Counted from the stretch's first letter, positions 54,608-63,914 are shown. The stretch is DNA of 64,000 nucleotides from an uncultured Pelagibacteraceae bacterium (GCA_902581605.1 CACHPE010000002.1:1-64000); one strand, 5' to 3'. Notes: a model not told the origin generated them from the sequence alone. Numbers and translations: made by a program.

Positions 54608-55369
54608 ATGGAATTTAATAAAAACGGAATACTAAATAGAGCAAAAGCAGCACAACAAACAGCTGCTGTAATGGATGAAGGCTTAAGAGCCTACATGCTA
54701 AAAGTTTATAACTACATGGCAACAGGTATATTGTTAACTGGAATAGTAGCACTATTAACATTTAAAATGTCTGTTGTTACTAATGATGCAGGTTCAATTG
54801 TTGGTTTAACGCAGATGGGGAATGCAATTTATTTATCAGGTCTTAAATGGCTTGTAATGTTAGCACCTTTAGGTATCGTTTTTTACATGAGTTTTGGAAT
54901 TAATAAGATGAGTGCATCAAAGGCACAAACTACGTTTTGGGTTTTTGCAGCCTTAATGGGTCTATCATTATCTTCAATATTATTGGTTTATACTGGAATG
55001 AGTGTAACAAGAGTTTTCTTCATTACATCTGCAACATTTGGAGCGATGAGTATCTACGGATACACAACTAAAAGAGATCTTACAAAGTTAGGATCTTTTT
55101 TAATGATGGGTCTAATAGGAATAATTATAGCTTCAATAGTTAATATCTTTATGAAATCTTCTATGATGTATTTTGTGATTTCAATTTTAGGTGTTTTAAT
55201 ATTTGTTGGTTTAACAGCTTATGACACTCAGAAAATTAAAAATATGTATGTTGCGTCAGACACAGGCGAGATAATGGGTAAGAAAGCTGTTATGGGCGCT
55301 TTAACTTTATATCTAGACTTTATCAATCTATTTATAATGTTGTTAAGATTATTTGGTCAAAGAAGATAA
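54608..55369 (+). CDS. Bax inhibitor-1 / YccA-family membrane protein
   Basis: A 253-residue protein with seven membrane segments. Family marks: LRAYMLKVYNYMATGILLTG near the N-terminus, MSIYGYTTKRDLTKLGSFLMMGLIG, and the C-terminal FVGLTAYDTQKIKNMYV with the conserved Asp, followed by ALTLYLDFINLFIMLLRLFG. Bacterial members are proton-sensitive Ca leak channels or FtsH-associated proteins; the exact role is not known here. It converges on a DUF2794 gene. Confidence 0.93.
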   Translation: MEFNKNGILNRAKAAQQTAAVMDEGLRAYMLKVYNYMATGILLTGIVALLTFKMSVVTNDAGSIVGLTQMGNAIYLSGLKWLVMLAPLGIVFYMSFGINKMSASKAQTTFWVFAALMGLSLSSILLVYTGMSVTRVFFITSATFGAMSIYGYTTKRDLTKLGSFLMMGLIGIIIASIVNIFMKSSMMYFVISILGVLIFVGLTAYDTQKIKNMYVASDTGEIMGKKAVMGALTLYLDFINLFIMLLRLFGQRR

Positions 55370-55371
55370 AT

Positions 55372-55719
55372 TTATTTTTGAAGTTTCTTCCAGTTGGTAT
55401 TTTTCAATAAAATTCTAAGATCGTAAGAATTTTTTAGTATCTTACCATTCGTATCAGTAATCAAATACTTAAGATTTTTATTTTTAGGTTTAAAATTTTT
55501 GCAAATTTTATATAAGGCATTTTCAGCGGCATTTCTAAAAACACTAAACCCCACTTGCTTACTTGATATATTTAAACCATAATCCTTCCAAGATCCTTCA
55601 GAAACCATCTTGGCATATAAATCTAATATAATTTTTAGCTCATCTTTTTCAAAAAAATGTTTTTCTTCTATTTTATTATGCGGATTATTTACTACTAATT
55701 TTAAATTACTACGCATCAA
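55372..55719 (-). CDS. DUF2794 protein
   Basis: A 115-residue soluble protein of an alphaproteobacterial family of unknown function. Marks: HFFEKDELKIILDLYAKMVSEG, WKDYGLNISSKQVGFSVFRNA, and LYKICKNFKPKNKNLKYLI. The start is either of two adjacent Met. Its 5' end overlaps the yciB gene by 11 bases, so the two are probably co-transcribed. Confidence 0.82.
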   Translation of the reverse strand: MMRSNLKLVVNNPHNKIEEKHFFEKDELKIILDLYAKMVSEGSWKDYGLNISSKQVGFSVFRNAAENALYKICKNFKPKNKNLKYLITDTNGKILKNSYDLRILLKNTNWKKLQK

Positions 55720-56260
55720 TCTTATGTTTATTAATTAATGGTACCTGAAAACCTGTAAATATTATTGTTATTGGAAGCATTCCCCATACTTTAAAATTAA
55801 CCCAAAATTCTTCTGTTTGAGTTCTCCAAACAATTTCATTTAATAAAGCTAGACCAAAGAAAAAATACATCCATCGTTTATTAAGAATTTCCCAACCAAT
55901 ATCAGTTAGAGGAATAGATTTACCCATTATTTTTTTTAGAATAGGTTCATTGGTAAAATATTTCCCAAAAAATAATGCAAGAGCAAACATAATATTAATG
56001 ATAGTTGGTTTTACATAAATAAATATAGGATCATTAAAGTAAATTGTTAGCCCACCAAAAAAAGTGATCAAAATTCCACTTATTAAAGGCATTGGAGGAA
56101 TTTTTTTTTCAAAAAACCAAACTACTGCTAATGCCACTAAAGTTGCAACTATCAGTGGAGGTATTGCTACTGATAAATTTTTACCACTATTGTAATAATA
56201 GAAAAAAAATATTGCTAAAGGACCGAAATCAGTAACAAATTTTAAAAAAGATTTATTCAC
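55709..56260 (-). CDS. yciB: Intracellular septation protein A family (YciB)
   Basis: A 183-residue inner-membrane protein with five hydrophobic segments. It reads KFVTDFGPLAIFFFYYYNSGKNL at the start, ALAVVWFFEKKIPPMPLISG, and the C-terminal NKRWMYFFFGLALLNEIVWRTQTEEFWVNFKVWG that defines the family. YciB affects septation and envelope integrity in enterobacteria. It is upstream of and coupled to DUF2794. Confidence 0.93.
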   Translation of the reverse strand: MNKSFLKFVTDFGPLAIFFFYYYNSGKNLSVAIPPLIVATLVALAVVWFFEKKIPPMPLISGILITFFGGLTIYFNDPIFIYVKPTIINIMFALALFFGKYFTNEPILKKIMGKSIPLTDIGWEILNKRWMYFFFGLALLNEIVWRTQTEEFWVNFKVWGMLPITIIFTGFQVPLINKHKIDA

Positions 56261-56347
56261 TAAAAAGATATTAACATATTTGCCACATCACAAAACATTT
56301 ATATTTTTAGCATTGATTTTTATTTCTAAATACCCATACTAAGATAA

Positions 56348-56668
56348 ATGCCAGTTCAAAAAGCTAAATTTTCAATTGGAGACATCGTAAAGCATAAACA
56401 CTTTGAATTTAGAGGTGTGATATACGATGTTGATTTCGAATTTAATAATTCTGAGGAATGGTATCAATCTATTCCAAAAAATGTGAGACCAAGAAAAGAT
56501 CAACCATTTTATCACTTATTAGCAGAAAATGATGAGATAACTTATGAAGCTTATGTTTCTGAGCAAAATTTGCTGATGGATGACTCTGATGAACCAATAA
56601 AACACCCTTTAATTGAAGAGATTTTTTCAGGAAAAAAAGGCTCTAGTTATTTCAAGCTTTCTAATTAA
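56348..56668 (+). CDS. hspQ: Heat shock protein HspQ (YccV)
   Basis: A 106-residue member of the HspQ/YccV family (hemimethylated-DNA-binding domain), which in E. coli binds Lon and oriC DNA. Marks: FSIGDIVKHKHFEFRGVIYDVD, WYQSIPKNVRPRKDQPFYHLL and TYEAYVSEQNLLMDDS. It is divergent from yciB and lies upstream of the ccm operon, separated from ccmC by a 179-base gap with no clear gene. Confidence 0.92.
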   Translation: MPVQKAKFSIGDIVKHKHFEFRGVIYDVDFEFNNSEEWYQSIPKNVRPRKDQPFYHLLAENDEITYEAYVSEQNLLMDDSDEPIKHPLIEEIFSGKKGSSYFKLSN

Positions 56669-56847
56669 GGCAACCATCATTCAACCACATTTAGCTCAAA
56701 TCTAGGCCATACAAATTAGCTATATTTTTAGTATCTTCTGGTCAAGAGTGTTAAACGTTAATTTCAATCTTATTATCTCCCCTCTCCATTCTTGATCAGA
56801 AAACTATTTCATAATAGAAATCACCAAAAAAAATTCTAAATTAAAAT
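56669..56847. other. Intergenic gap between hspQ and ccmC
   Basis: 179 bases, longer than most gaps here. I see no open frame with family resemblance, no strong hairpin, and no clear terminator after hspQ. It presumably holds the ccm promoter. It contains a pyrimidine-rich run (TATCTCCCCTCTCCATTCTTG, around 56776-56796) that is unusual for the local composition. Confidence 0.4.
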
Positions 56848-57555
56848 ATGTTTAAACTTTTTGAACCTAACAAGATTTTCAAAATCACGTCAAAAGCACC
56901 TAAGTACGTTTTATTTTTATTTATTGTTGTATTGAGTGTTGGTTTAGTTGAAGCATTAATCATATCGCCTGAAGATTATAAACAAAGTGATGCAGTTAGG
57001 ATTATGTATGTTCATGTTCCTGCCGCTTGGATTTCACTTGGAATATTTTCTTCTATAACTTTGTTATCTATTTGTGGTTTTGTATTTAGAAACAAAAACT
57101 TTTTTTTAATCTCTAAAAGTTTAGCTCCTTCAGGATTTGTATTTAATATTATTGCTTTAGTTACCGGATCAATTTGGGGAAAACCAACTTGGGGAACATG
57201 GTGGGCTTGGGATGCAAGAATTACATCAATGTTAATATTAGCTTTATTCTATGCAATGTATTTAATTGTTTGGAGAATTTATGATAAGGAAGAAAAAGTC
57301 TACAAGATCTCAACTATTATAACTATTTTAGGAATTATTAATGTTCCAATAATAAAGTACTCAGTTGATTGGTGGAATACACTCCATCAACCTGCATCTA
57401 TTAATATCTTGTCAAAAAGCTCAATTCATTCATCAATGCTTTACCCATTATTAATAATGACTGCGGCATTTGCTCTTTTTTCATTGTTAATTTTCTTAAT
57501 GAAATATAATACAGAACTGATAAAAATTAAAAATAAAGGCTTAGATAGATTATGA
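56848..57555 (+). CDS. ccmC: Haem exporter protein CcmC
   Basis: Six-helix membrane protein that presents haem to CcmE. It has 235 residues. The tryptophan-rich WWD motif is WGKPTWGTWWAWDARITSM, flanked by His residues in VHVPAAWISLG and LHQPASI. It heads the run ccmC-ccmD-ccmE-ccmF-ccmG-ccmH. ccmA and ccmB are not in the window. Confidence 0.96.
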   Translation: MFKLFEPNKIFKITSKAPKYVLFLFIVVLSVGLVEALIISPEDYKQSDAVRIMYVHVPAAWISLGIFSSITLLSICGFVFRNKNFFLISKSLAPSGFVFNIIALVTGSIWGKPTWGTWWAWDARITSMLILALFYAMYLIVWRIYDKEEKVYKISTIITILGIINVPIIKYSVDWWNTLHQPASINILSKSSIHSSMLYPLLIMTAAFALFSLLIFLMKYNTELIKIKNKGLDRL

Positions 57556-57779
57556 TAAATGAATTATTTTTTATGAATGGATATGCAGTGTATGTGTTAT
57601 CTGCTTTTAGCTTTACGTTGTTAAGTTTCTTAGGCTTATATTTGGTAACTAAAATGCAATTTGTTAAAGAACAAAACAAATTTGTTGCTAAATTTGGATC
57701 ACTTACTACTGAGCAGGCTAATTCTGCAAAATCACAAAGAATAAATAAAGAAATTTTAGCAAACGTAACAAATAATTAA
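57552..57779 (+). CDS. ccmD: Haem exporter protein CcmD
   Basis: A 75-residue protein with one membrane segment (about 10-30, YAVYVLSAFSFTLLSFLGLYL) and a charged cytoplasmic tail. CcmD is poorly conserved; the aromatic MNGYAVYV start, the size, and the position between ccmC and ccmE carry the call. It helps release holo-CcmE from CcmABC. It overlaps ccmC by 4 bases. Confidence 0.85.
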   Translation: MINELFFMNGYAVYVLSAFSFTLLSFLGLYLVTKMQFVKEQNKFVAKFGSLTTEQANSAKSQRINKEILANVTNN

Positions 57780-57789
57780 CTTTTAAACC

Positions 57790-58209
57790 ATGTATGGTCG
57801 AAAGGTTAAATTAAGATTTCTGTTTATAATAATAATCTTAATTACTTTAATTTTAACGACATTTTTGATTTTAAAATCATTAGAGGAAAATGTTGTATAT
57901 TTTCAATCGCCTTCTGAAATAAAATCACTTATTGAAATAGATAAAAGCAAAATAAGGGTTGGAGGTATGGTTAAAAAAAATTCTATTTCTATAAATTCAA
58001 ATGAAGTTAACTTCATAATAACAGATTTTAAAAATGAAATAAATGTTACTTATACGGGTGCAGTACCAAATTTATTTGCTGAGGAAAAAGGCGTTGTTGC
58101 AGAAGGTTTTTTAAAAGATAGAAACTTCTTCTCTGCTACAAAAATTTTAGCAAAGCATGATGAAAATTATATGCCACCAGAAGTAAAAGAAGCATTAGGG
58201 GAAAAATAA
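57790..58209 (+). CDS. ccmE: Cytochrome c-type biogenesis protein CcmE
   Basis: Periplasmic haem chaperone, anchored by an N-terminal helix. It has 139 residues. Family marks: [15 protein letters not shown] anchor, [23 protein letters not shown], and the haem-binding His in [14 protein letters not shown] near the C-terminus. Holo-CcmE passes haem to the CcmF/H ligase. Its stop is followed one base later by the TTG start of ccmF. Confidence 0.96.
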   Translation: MYGRKVKLRFLFIIIILITLILTTFLILKSLEENVVYFQSPSEIKSLIEIDKSKIRVGGMVKKNSISINSNEVNFIITDFKNEINVTYTGAVPNLFAEEKGVVAEGFLKDRNFFSATKILAKHDENYMPPEVKEALGEK

Positions 58210-58210
58210 A

Positions 58211-60082
58211 TTGATTTATAGTCTTGTTGGATATTATTCGTTAATATTAGGATTAATTACTGGATTATCGTTATTTTATTTTTCATATAAAAATTTTAAA
58301 TATTCAAACGTATTAGATACCAAAATATTATCATTTACATTTTTACAATTATTTTTTGTTGTCTTAAGTTTTTCGTGTTTGATCTTTTCTTTTGTTATTT
58401 CGGATTTTAGTAATGTAACAGTATTTAATAATTCTCACACTACTAAACCATTATTTTATAAAATAAGTGGAACCTGGGGGAATCATGAAGGTAGTTTATT
58501 ATTATGGTTACTTGTTTTAACTTTATTTATTTTCATATTTTTATTACGAACAAAAAATCAACCAGTAAAATACAAAATTTTAACTTTAGTTTTTCAACAA
58601 ATAATAATTGTTGGTTTCTTTTTATTTCTAATAAAAACATCAAATCCATTTAATTATATTTTCCCAATACCTAGTGAAGGTCTTGGATTAAACCCAATTT
58701 TGCAAGACCCCGCTTTAGCAATTCATCCACCTATTTTATATTTAGGCTATGTTGGTTCTTCAATTATTTTTTCATCTGTTTTGGCAGCAACGAGTTTAAA
58801 AATTATTTCTACTAGTTGGGCATCACATATAAAAAAATGGATCTTAATTTCATGGATATTTTTGACTTTAGGAATACTTCTTGGATCGATTTGGGCTTAT
58901 TACGAATTGGGCTGGGGAGGTTTTTGGTTTTGGGATCCAGTTGAGAATGTTTCTCTAATGCCCTGGCTTGCATTAACCACTCTTTTACATTGTATTTTAG
59001 TATTAGAAAAAAAATCTATTTTAACTTCATGGGTAATAATTCTTTCTATTGCAACATTTACATTAAGTATGTGTGGAACATTTTTGGTGAGATCAGGAAT
59101 ATTAAATTCAGTTCATACATTTGCTAATGATCCTGAAAGGGGTTTATTTATTCTTGTTTTTTTATTTATTTTGATTTTTTTATCTATTTTAATTTTTTTC
59201 TTTTTTCATAAGGATAATGACAGAAAATCTTATAGTTTTTTTTGGTTGAGCAAAGAAACTTCAATATTAATTAATAACTGGTTTATGATGTATTTTTTAT
59301 CAGTTGTATTAATAGGTACCGTTTATCCAATTTTTTTAGATGTAATTTCTTCCCAAAAAATATCTGTTGGACCACCATTTTATCATAAATTAATAATTCC
59401 TTTTTTAATTCCATTTTTACTTATGATGGCGATGGGTCCAAAATTAAAATGGATAAAATCTCAACTTGAAGACAAGATTTATTTAATTTCTTTTTTAATT
59501 ATCTCAATTTTATTAGCATTTTTAGTATTAAAAAATTTTAATCAAAATATTTTAATAAATACAATTTTGATATCGAGTGCGCTTTATTTATTCTTTATTA
59601 CTTTGCGAGATTTTTTTGTAAAAAAATATAAAAATATTTCACAAAATATTGCTCATTTTGGATTTAGTTTATTGATTCTAAGTATCTTGTTTAACAATAT
59701 ATTTGCAAGCGAAATTATAACAAATCTCAAGGTTGGTGAAACTTTTGAAAATTCAAAAACTAAGATAGTTTTTGAAAGTGTTGATCAGAAAAAAGAAAAA
59801 AATTATAATGCTATTATTGCAAACTTTTCTATAAGTAATTCAAATGGTGAAGAGGATAGATTTTCGCCAGAGCTAAGAATTTATAATCAACCTGTTATTG
59901 CAACGAGTGAAGCTGATATCAAAACAACACTTAAGTCAGATAAATTTATTGTAATTAATCTGGTTCAAAATCAAGATTTTTTCAACGTAAGATACCAAGT
60001 TAAACCATTTATGCTATTGATCTGGTTATCAGTAATTCTAATATCTTTTGCTGGCATTGTTAGCTTTTTACAAAAAAGATGA
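58211..60082 (+). CDS. ccmF: Cytochrome c haem lyase subunit CcmF
   Basis: Large membrane protein that, with CcmH, attaches haem to apocytochrome c. It has 623 residues and about 13-15 membrane segments. Marks: KISGTWGNHEGSLLLWLL, ALAIHPPILYLGYVG, and the WWD motif GWGGFWFWDPVENVSLMPWL. The start is a TTG one base after the ccmE stop; the next Met is far downstream. It overlaps ccmG by 4 bases. Confidence 0.96.
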   Translation: MIYSLVGYYSLILGLITGLSLFYFSYKNFKYSNVLDTKILSFTFLQLFFVVLSFSCLIFSFVISDFSNVTVFNNSHTTKPLFYKISGTWGNHEGSLLLWLLVLTLFIFIFLLRTKNQPVKYKILTLVFQQIIIVGFFLFLIKTSNPFNYIFPIPSEGLGLNPILQDPALAIHPPILYLGYVGSSIIFSSVLAATSLKIISTSWASHIKKWILISWIFLTLGILLGSIWAYYELGWGGFWFWDPVENVSLMPWLALTTLLHCILVLEKKSILTSWVIILSIATFTLSMCGTFLVRSGILNSVHTFANDPERGLFILVFLFILIFLSILIFFFFHKDNDRKSYSFFWLSKETSILINNWFMMYFLSVVLIGTVYPIFLDVISSQKISVGPPFYHKLIIPFLIPFLLMMAMGPKLKWIKSQLEDKIYLISFLIISILLAFLVLKNFNQNILINTILISSALYLFFITLRDFFVKKYKNISQNIAHFGFSLLILSILFNNIFASEIITNLKVGETFENSKTKIVFESVDQKKEKNYNAIIANFSISNSNGEEDRFSPELRIYNQPVIATSEADIKTTLKSDKFIVINLVQNQDFFNVRYQVKPFMLLIWLSVILISFAGIVSFLQKR

Positions 60083-60600
60083 TGAAAAATAAAATATTAC
60101 CTTTTTTAGTTATTATTATTTTTGGAATAGTATTTTTTATTTTTTATAAAAGTTTAGAAGACTCAAAAATATACACTCCAGATGTTAATACAAAAAAAGA
60201 GGTACCAGTGTTTAATACTAAAGAATTTTTTTCTGGAGAAAATTTGAAATCATCAAGTATCTTTGAGTTAGATAAGGTTTATTTATTAAATATTTGGTCA
60301 TCTTGGTGTGTACCATGTCGACAAGAGCATCCTCTTTTAATGAATTTAAATTCAGAAAATAAAGTAAATATTATAGGTATGAATTATAAAGATAATTTAA
60401 AAAATGCAGAAAATTTTTTAATAGAACTGGGTAACCCTTATAAAGAAATCTTAATTGATTTAGATGGTACACTTGCAATTGAGTGGGGAGCCTATGGGGT
60501 TCCTGAATCATTTTTAATTTATAATAATGAAATTATTAAAAAATATGTTGGACCTCTTAACCAAGGATTAGTTGATGAAATTAATTTATTGATAAAATGA
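60079..60600 (+). CDS. ccmG: Thiol:disulfide interchange protein CcmG (DsbE)
   Basis: Membrane-anchored periplasmic thioredoxin that reduces apocytochrome c or CcmH thiols before haem attachment. It has 173 residues. There is an N-terminal anchor (8-24), then WSSWCVPCRQEHPLL with the CxxC pair, and YGVPESFLIYNN carrying the cis-Pro. It overlaps both neighbours by 4 bases. Confidence 0.95.
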   Translation: MMKNKILPFLVIIIFGIVFFIFYKSLEDSKIYTPDVNTKKEVPVFNTKEFFSGENLKSSSIFELDKVYLLNIWSSWCVPCRQEHPLLMNLNSENKVNIIGMNYKDNLKNAENFLIELGNPYKEILIDLDGTLAIEWGAYGVPESFLIYNNEIIKKYVGPLNQGLVDEINLLIK

Positions 60601-60959
60601 AACTTCTAAGATTTTTTTTAATTGTTATATTGTTATTCCCTTTAAACAGTCTTAACGCTGTGGAGAATAATAAAAGAAATGAAATAACTAAAAATTTACG
60701 ATGTCTTATATGTCAAGGTCAATCGGTTTATGATTCAGATTCTGAATTTGCAAATAGCTTAAAAATCGTAGTTGATAAAAAGCTTCAAGAAGGTCTTTCT
60801 GAACATCAAATTTATGAATATTTCAAAACTAAATATGGAGAATGGATACTTTACGATCCTAGTTTAAATAAAAACACTTATATTCTTTGGTTATTGCCGA
60901 TATTGATATTTTTAATCGGAGGTGCAATAATCTACAAAAGCTTTATAGTTAAAAAATAA
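60597..60959 (+). CDS. ccmH: Cytochrome c maturation protein CcmH
   Basis: Thiol protein of the haem ligation step. It has 120 residues. A signal or anchor stretch at 1-20 is followed by the conserved LRCLICQGQSVYDSDSEFA (CxxC), a three-helix bundle, YGEWILYDPSLNKNTYILW, and a C-terminal membrane helix. The CcmI-like TPR extension is absent, and no ccmI gene follows. Confidence 0.94.
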   Translation: MKLLRFFLIVILLFPLNSLNAVENNKRNEITKNLRCLICQGQSVYDSDSEFANSLKIVVDKKLQEGLSEHQIYEYFKTKYGEWILYDPSLNKNTYILWLLPILIFLIGGAIIYKSFIVKK

Positions 60960-60970
60960 ATTAATAAGTG

Positions 60971-61483
60971 ATGAATTTGAAAAAATTTTTAATTAATCTG
61001 TTAATGATCACATTTGCATTTTCTTCGTTTGCAGATGAAAAAGTTTTAAAAGATCAAAATACAGAATTCAGTTTTTTCACAGGAATGTTTGATTTTAGCG
61101 ATGATGGAAAAAGATCAACTTTAATTGGCTTTCAACATCAAAATGAAAATTTAAATAGAGATACTTTTTTAGGTAATCTTTCACCGATTACAGGTGCATT
61201 ATTAACAGCAGATAGCGCAGGATATATTTATACAGGTGTTCAGGCTCAATATAAATTAGGAGTATTAAATTTTACTCCAAGCTTTACCCCAGGATTATAT
61301 TTTGAGGGTGATGGTAAAGATTTGGGTCATTTAATTGAATTCAAAAGTGAATTACAAATTTCACTCGATTTATCTAGATCAAGTGAATTAGGCCTTTCTT
61401 ATAATCATATATCTAATGCTAGTCTAGGAGATAAAAATCCTGGGGCAAATAGTTATATGTTTAATTTCTTTAAAAGCTTTTAA
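60971..61483 (+). CDS. PagL-like outer-membrane protein (acyloxyacyl hydrolase family)
   Basis: A 170-residue protein with a signal peptide (ITFAFSSFADE ends near 22) and a small beta-barrel pattern of alternating strands ending in Phe (MFNFFKSF). The C-terminal SYNHISNASLGDKNPGANSY matches the PagL lipid A 3-O-deacylase motif with its His and Ser. By my alignment the family's catalytic Glu is replaced by Asn, so activity is uncertain. I chose the ATG at 60971; a GTG codon directly precedes it. It follows ccmH by 11 bases, possibly as the operon's last gene. Confidence 0.75.
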   Translation: MNLKKFLINLLMITFAFSSFADEKVLKDQNTEFSFFTGMFDFSDDGKRSTLIGFQHQNENLNRDTFLGNLSPITGALLTADSAGYIYTGVQAQYKLGVLNFTPSFTPGLYFEGDGKDLGHLIEFKSELQISLDLSRSSELGLSYNHISNASLGDKNPGANSYMFNFFKSF

Positions 61484-61495
61484 TAGATACTCATC

Positions 61496-62647
61496 ATGAA
61501 TATTAAGGATTGTTATAATTTTGAAGATTTTAGAAAATTAGCTAAAAAAAAATTACCAGCTCCTATTTTTCACTATATCGATGGTGGAGCGGATGATGAA
61601 GTTACTTTAAACAGAAATACAGATGCTTTTAATGATTGTGATTTAGTTCCCAATATTCTTAATAGTGTTGGTGAGCCAGATTTATCTACTACAGTTTTCG
61701 GTAGAAAAATTAGTATGCCGTTATTTTTATCTCCTACGGCAATGCAAAGTTTATATGACCCTGATGGAGATAAAGCTTCTGCTAGAGCAGCAGAGAAGTT
61801 TGATACAATTTATAGTATGTCCACAATGGCATCTTTTTCAATCGAAGAGGTTGCAAATGTTTCTAGTGGGCCTAAACTTTTTCAACTTTATATTCATAAA
61901 GATAAATCAATTACTGATGATTTAATTGAAAGATGTAGTAGAGCTAATTTTGATGGGATGTGTATTACTGTTGATACACTTGTTGCTGGAAATAGAGAAA
62001 GAGATCATAGGACTGGATTTACCACACCACCGAAATTTACTTTGGATAGTTTATTGAGTTTTGCAATGAGACCAGGATGGGTTTTCAAATACTTTACAAA
62101 TAAAAAATTTGAATTAGCAAACATAAAAAACAAAACTGATAAAGGCACTAATATTGCAAAATCAGTTATGGATTACATTAATGAACAATACGATCCAGCA
62201 ATGAATTGGAAAGATGCAGAATATTGCATAAAAAAATGGAATAAGCCTATGGCATTAAAAGGTGTAATGTCAGTAGAAGATGCTAAAAGAGCAATAGATA
62301 TTGGTTGTACAGCAATTATGATTTCAAATCATGGAGGAAGACAACTTGATGGATCAAGATCTCCATTTGATCAAGTTAAAGCAATTTCAGATGCAGTTGG
62401 TGATAAATTAGAAATTATTCTTGATGGCGGTGTAAGAAGGGGAACACATGTTCTTAAAGCTCTAGCTGCTGGAGCAACAGCTTGCAGTTTTGGAAAAGCA
62501 TTTCTTTTTAGTTTAGGCGCAGGTGGACAAAAAGGTGTTGAGAGACTTTTAGAAAATATGCAAAAAGAAATTAGAAGAAATATGATTTTAATGGGTTGTA
62601 AGTCTGTTAAAGATCTTGATGCGTCAAAAATAATATATAGAGACTAA
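61496..62647 (+). CDS. FMN-dependent alpha-hydroxy-acid oxidase (L-lactate dehydrogenase-like)
   Basis: FMN flavoprotein of 383 residues in the family of L-lactate dehydrogenase (LldD), glycolate oxidase and mandelate dehydrogenase. Marks: [39 protein letters not shown], the catalytic His279 and Arg in ISNHGGRQLDG, and ILDGGVRRGTHVLKALAAGA. It gives pyruvate from lactate, or glyoxylate from glycolate; which one cannot be told. SAR11 cells are known to use glycolate, and the gene that begins at 63918 might be a second hydroxy-acid oxidase. Confidence 0.92.
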   Translation: MNIKDCYNFEDFRKLAKKKLPAPIFHYIDGGADDEVTLNRNTDAFNDCDLVPNILNSVGEPDLSTTVFGRKISMPLFLSPTAMQSLYDPDGDKASARAAEKFDTIYSMSTMASFSIEEVANVSSGPKLFQLYIHKDKSITDDLIERCSRANFDGMCITVDTLVAGNRERDHRTGFTTPPKFTLDSLLSFAMRPGWVFKYFTNKKFELANIKNKTDKGTNIAKSVMDYINEQYDPAMNWKDAEYCIKKWNKPMALKGVMSVEDAKRAIDIGCTAIMISNHGGRQLDGSRSPFDQVKAISDAVGDKLEIILDGGVRRGTHVLKALAAGATACSFGKAFLFSLGAGGQKGVERLLENMQKEIRRNMILMGCKSVKDLDASKIIYRD

Positions 62648-62688
62648 AATATAAGAATTTTAAGCATTTATTTGATAAATTAAACCTT

Positions 62689-62727
62689 CAAACTAAATAG
62701 ACAAAAAACTAATTTTCGTTTAGTTTG
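62689..62727. repeat. 9-bp perfect inverted repeat upstream of the aminotransferase gene
   Basis: CAAACTAAA at 62689-62697 and TTTAGTTTG at 62719-62727, with 21 bases between. An overlapping alternative pairs GACAAA (62700-62705) with TTTGTC (62724-62729). It lies between the oxidase stop and the aminotransferase ATG, where it could be a weak terminator or an operator. Confidence 0.45.
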
Positions 62728-62750
62728 TCGATTTTAATTTTAAAATTACT

Positions 62751-63914
62751 ATGGAACTTGCAAAATCTTTAAATAGGCTTGGAACTGAAAGCGCTTTTTC
62801 TGTTTTAGCTGAAGCAAAAAAACTCGAAGCTCAAGGTAAACCTATGATTCATTTAGGATTAGGTCAACCTGATTTCAAAACTCCAAAACATGTAGTTGAC
62901 GCAGCCAAAAAAGCTCTAGATGATGGACACCACGGATATGTTCTCTCTAATGGTATTTTAGAGTGTAGACAATCAGTTACTAGATGGATTAAGAAAAGAT
63001 ATAGCGCAGACGTAGATCCTGAAAGAATTATTATTATGCCAGGTGGAAAGCCAACAATGCATTATGCAATTCAGTGTTTTGGTGAGCCAGGAGCAGAGAT
63101 AATTCATCCAACCCCAGCTTTCCCTATTTATGAATCAATGATTAATTATACTGGTTCTACTGCAGTGCCTTACGATCTAACTGAAGATAAAGATTTAAAG
63201 TTTAGTGCAGATAAAATTTTATCTCTAATTACTGATAAAACTAGATTATTAATTTTAATAAATCCAAACAACCCAACAGGGAGTTTTGTGGAAAAATCAG
63301 AAATAGACAAATTGGCTGAAGGTTTAAAAAAACATCCTCATGTTACTATTTTAAGTGACGAAATTTATAGTAGACAAATTTTTGATGATAAAGAAATGCC
63401 AACATTCTTTAATTATCCTGAGTTAAGAGAAAGATTAATAGTTTTAGAAGGTTGGAGTAAAGCTTACTCAATGACAGGTTGGAGACTTGGTTGGAGTTTT
63501 TGGCCAGAAAATTTAGTTGAACATGTAAATAAATTATTAATTAATAGTGTATCATGTGTTAATGCTGCTGCTCAGTTCGCAGGTATTGCTGCCTTAGATG
63601 GACCTGATGACTCAATTGATGAGATGATGGAAAAGTTCACATTAAGAAGAAAATTAATTCATGAAGGTTTAAATAGTTTACCAGGTGTAGAGTGTAGTTT
63701 ACCTGGTGGAGCATTTTATGCATTCCCAAAAGTTATTGGAACTGGAATGAATGGTAGTGAATTTTGTAAAAGAGCTATGCATGAGGCAGGTGTTGCTATA
63801 GTTCCCGGTACAGCTTTTGGAAAAACATGCAAAGATTACGTAAGATTTAGCTTTGCTGCTTCAAGAGATAACATTTCTAACGCATTGGAAAATATCAAAA
63901 AAATGTTAGGTTAA
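62751..63914 (+). CDS. PLP-dependent class I aminotransferase (aspartate-type)
   Basis: Fold-type I aminotransferase of 387 residues. Marks: LGLGQPDFKTPKHVVDAAK, GHHGYVLSNGILECRQ, LINPNNPTGSFVEKSE, SDEIYSRQIF, and the PLP Lys237 in EGWSKAYSMTGWRLGW. The final VRFSFAASRDNI has the carboxylate-binding Arg. The family includes aspartate, alanine and aromatic aminotransferases; an aspartate-like role is the default. It follows the hydroxy-acid oxidase after a 103-base gap. Confidence 0.92.
   Translation: MELAKSLNRLGTESAFSVLAEAKKLEAQGKPMIHLGLGQPDFKTPKHVVDAAKKALDDGHHGYVLSNGILECRQSVTRWIKKRYSADVDPERIIIMPGGKPTMHYAIQCFGEPGAEIIHPTPAFPIYESMINYTGSTAVPYDLTEDKDLKFSADKILSLITDKTRLLILINPNNPTGSFVEKSEIDKLAEGLKKHPHVTILSDEIYSRQIFDDKEMPTFFNYPELRERLIVLEGWSKAYSMTGWRLGWSFWPENLVEHVNKLLINSVSCVNAAAQFAGIAALDGPDDSIDEMMEKFTLRRKLIHEGLNSLPGVECSLPGGAFYAFPKVIGTGMNGSEFCKRAMHEAGVAIVPGTAFGKTCKDYVRFSFAASRDNISNALENIKKMLG

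Noticed and set aside
56669-56847. Small RNA or short gene between hspQ and ccmC
   Set aside because: No good promoter, terminator or stable hairpin could be read, and no convincing open frame.
62648-62750. Glycine-type or other known riboswitch before the aminotransferase
   Set aside because: SAR11 genomes use glycine riboswitches elsewhere, but this 103-base gap is too short and lacks the conserved core.
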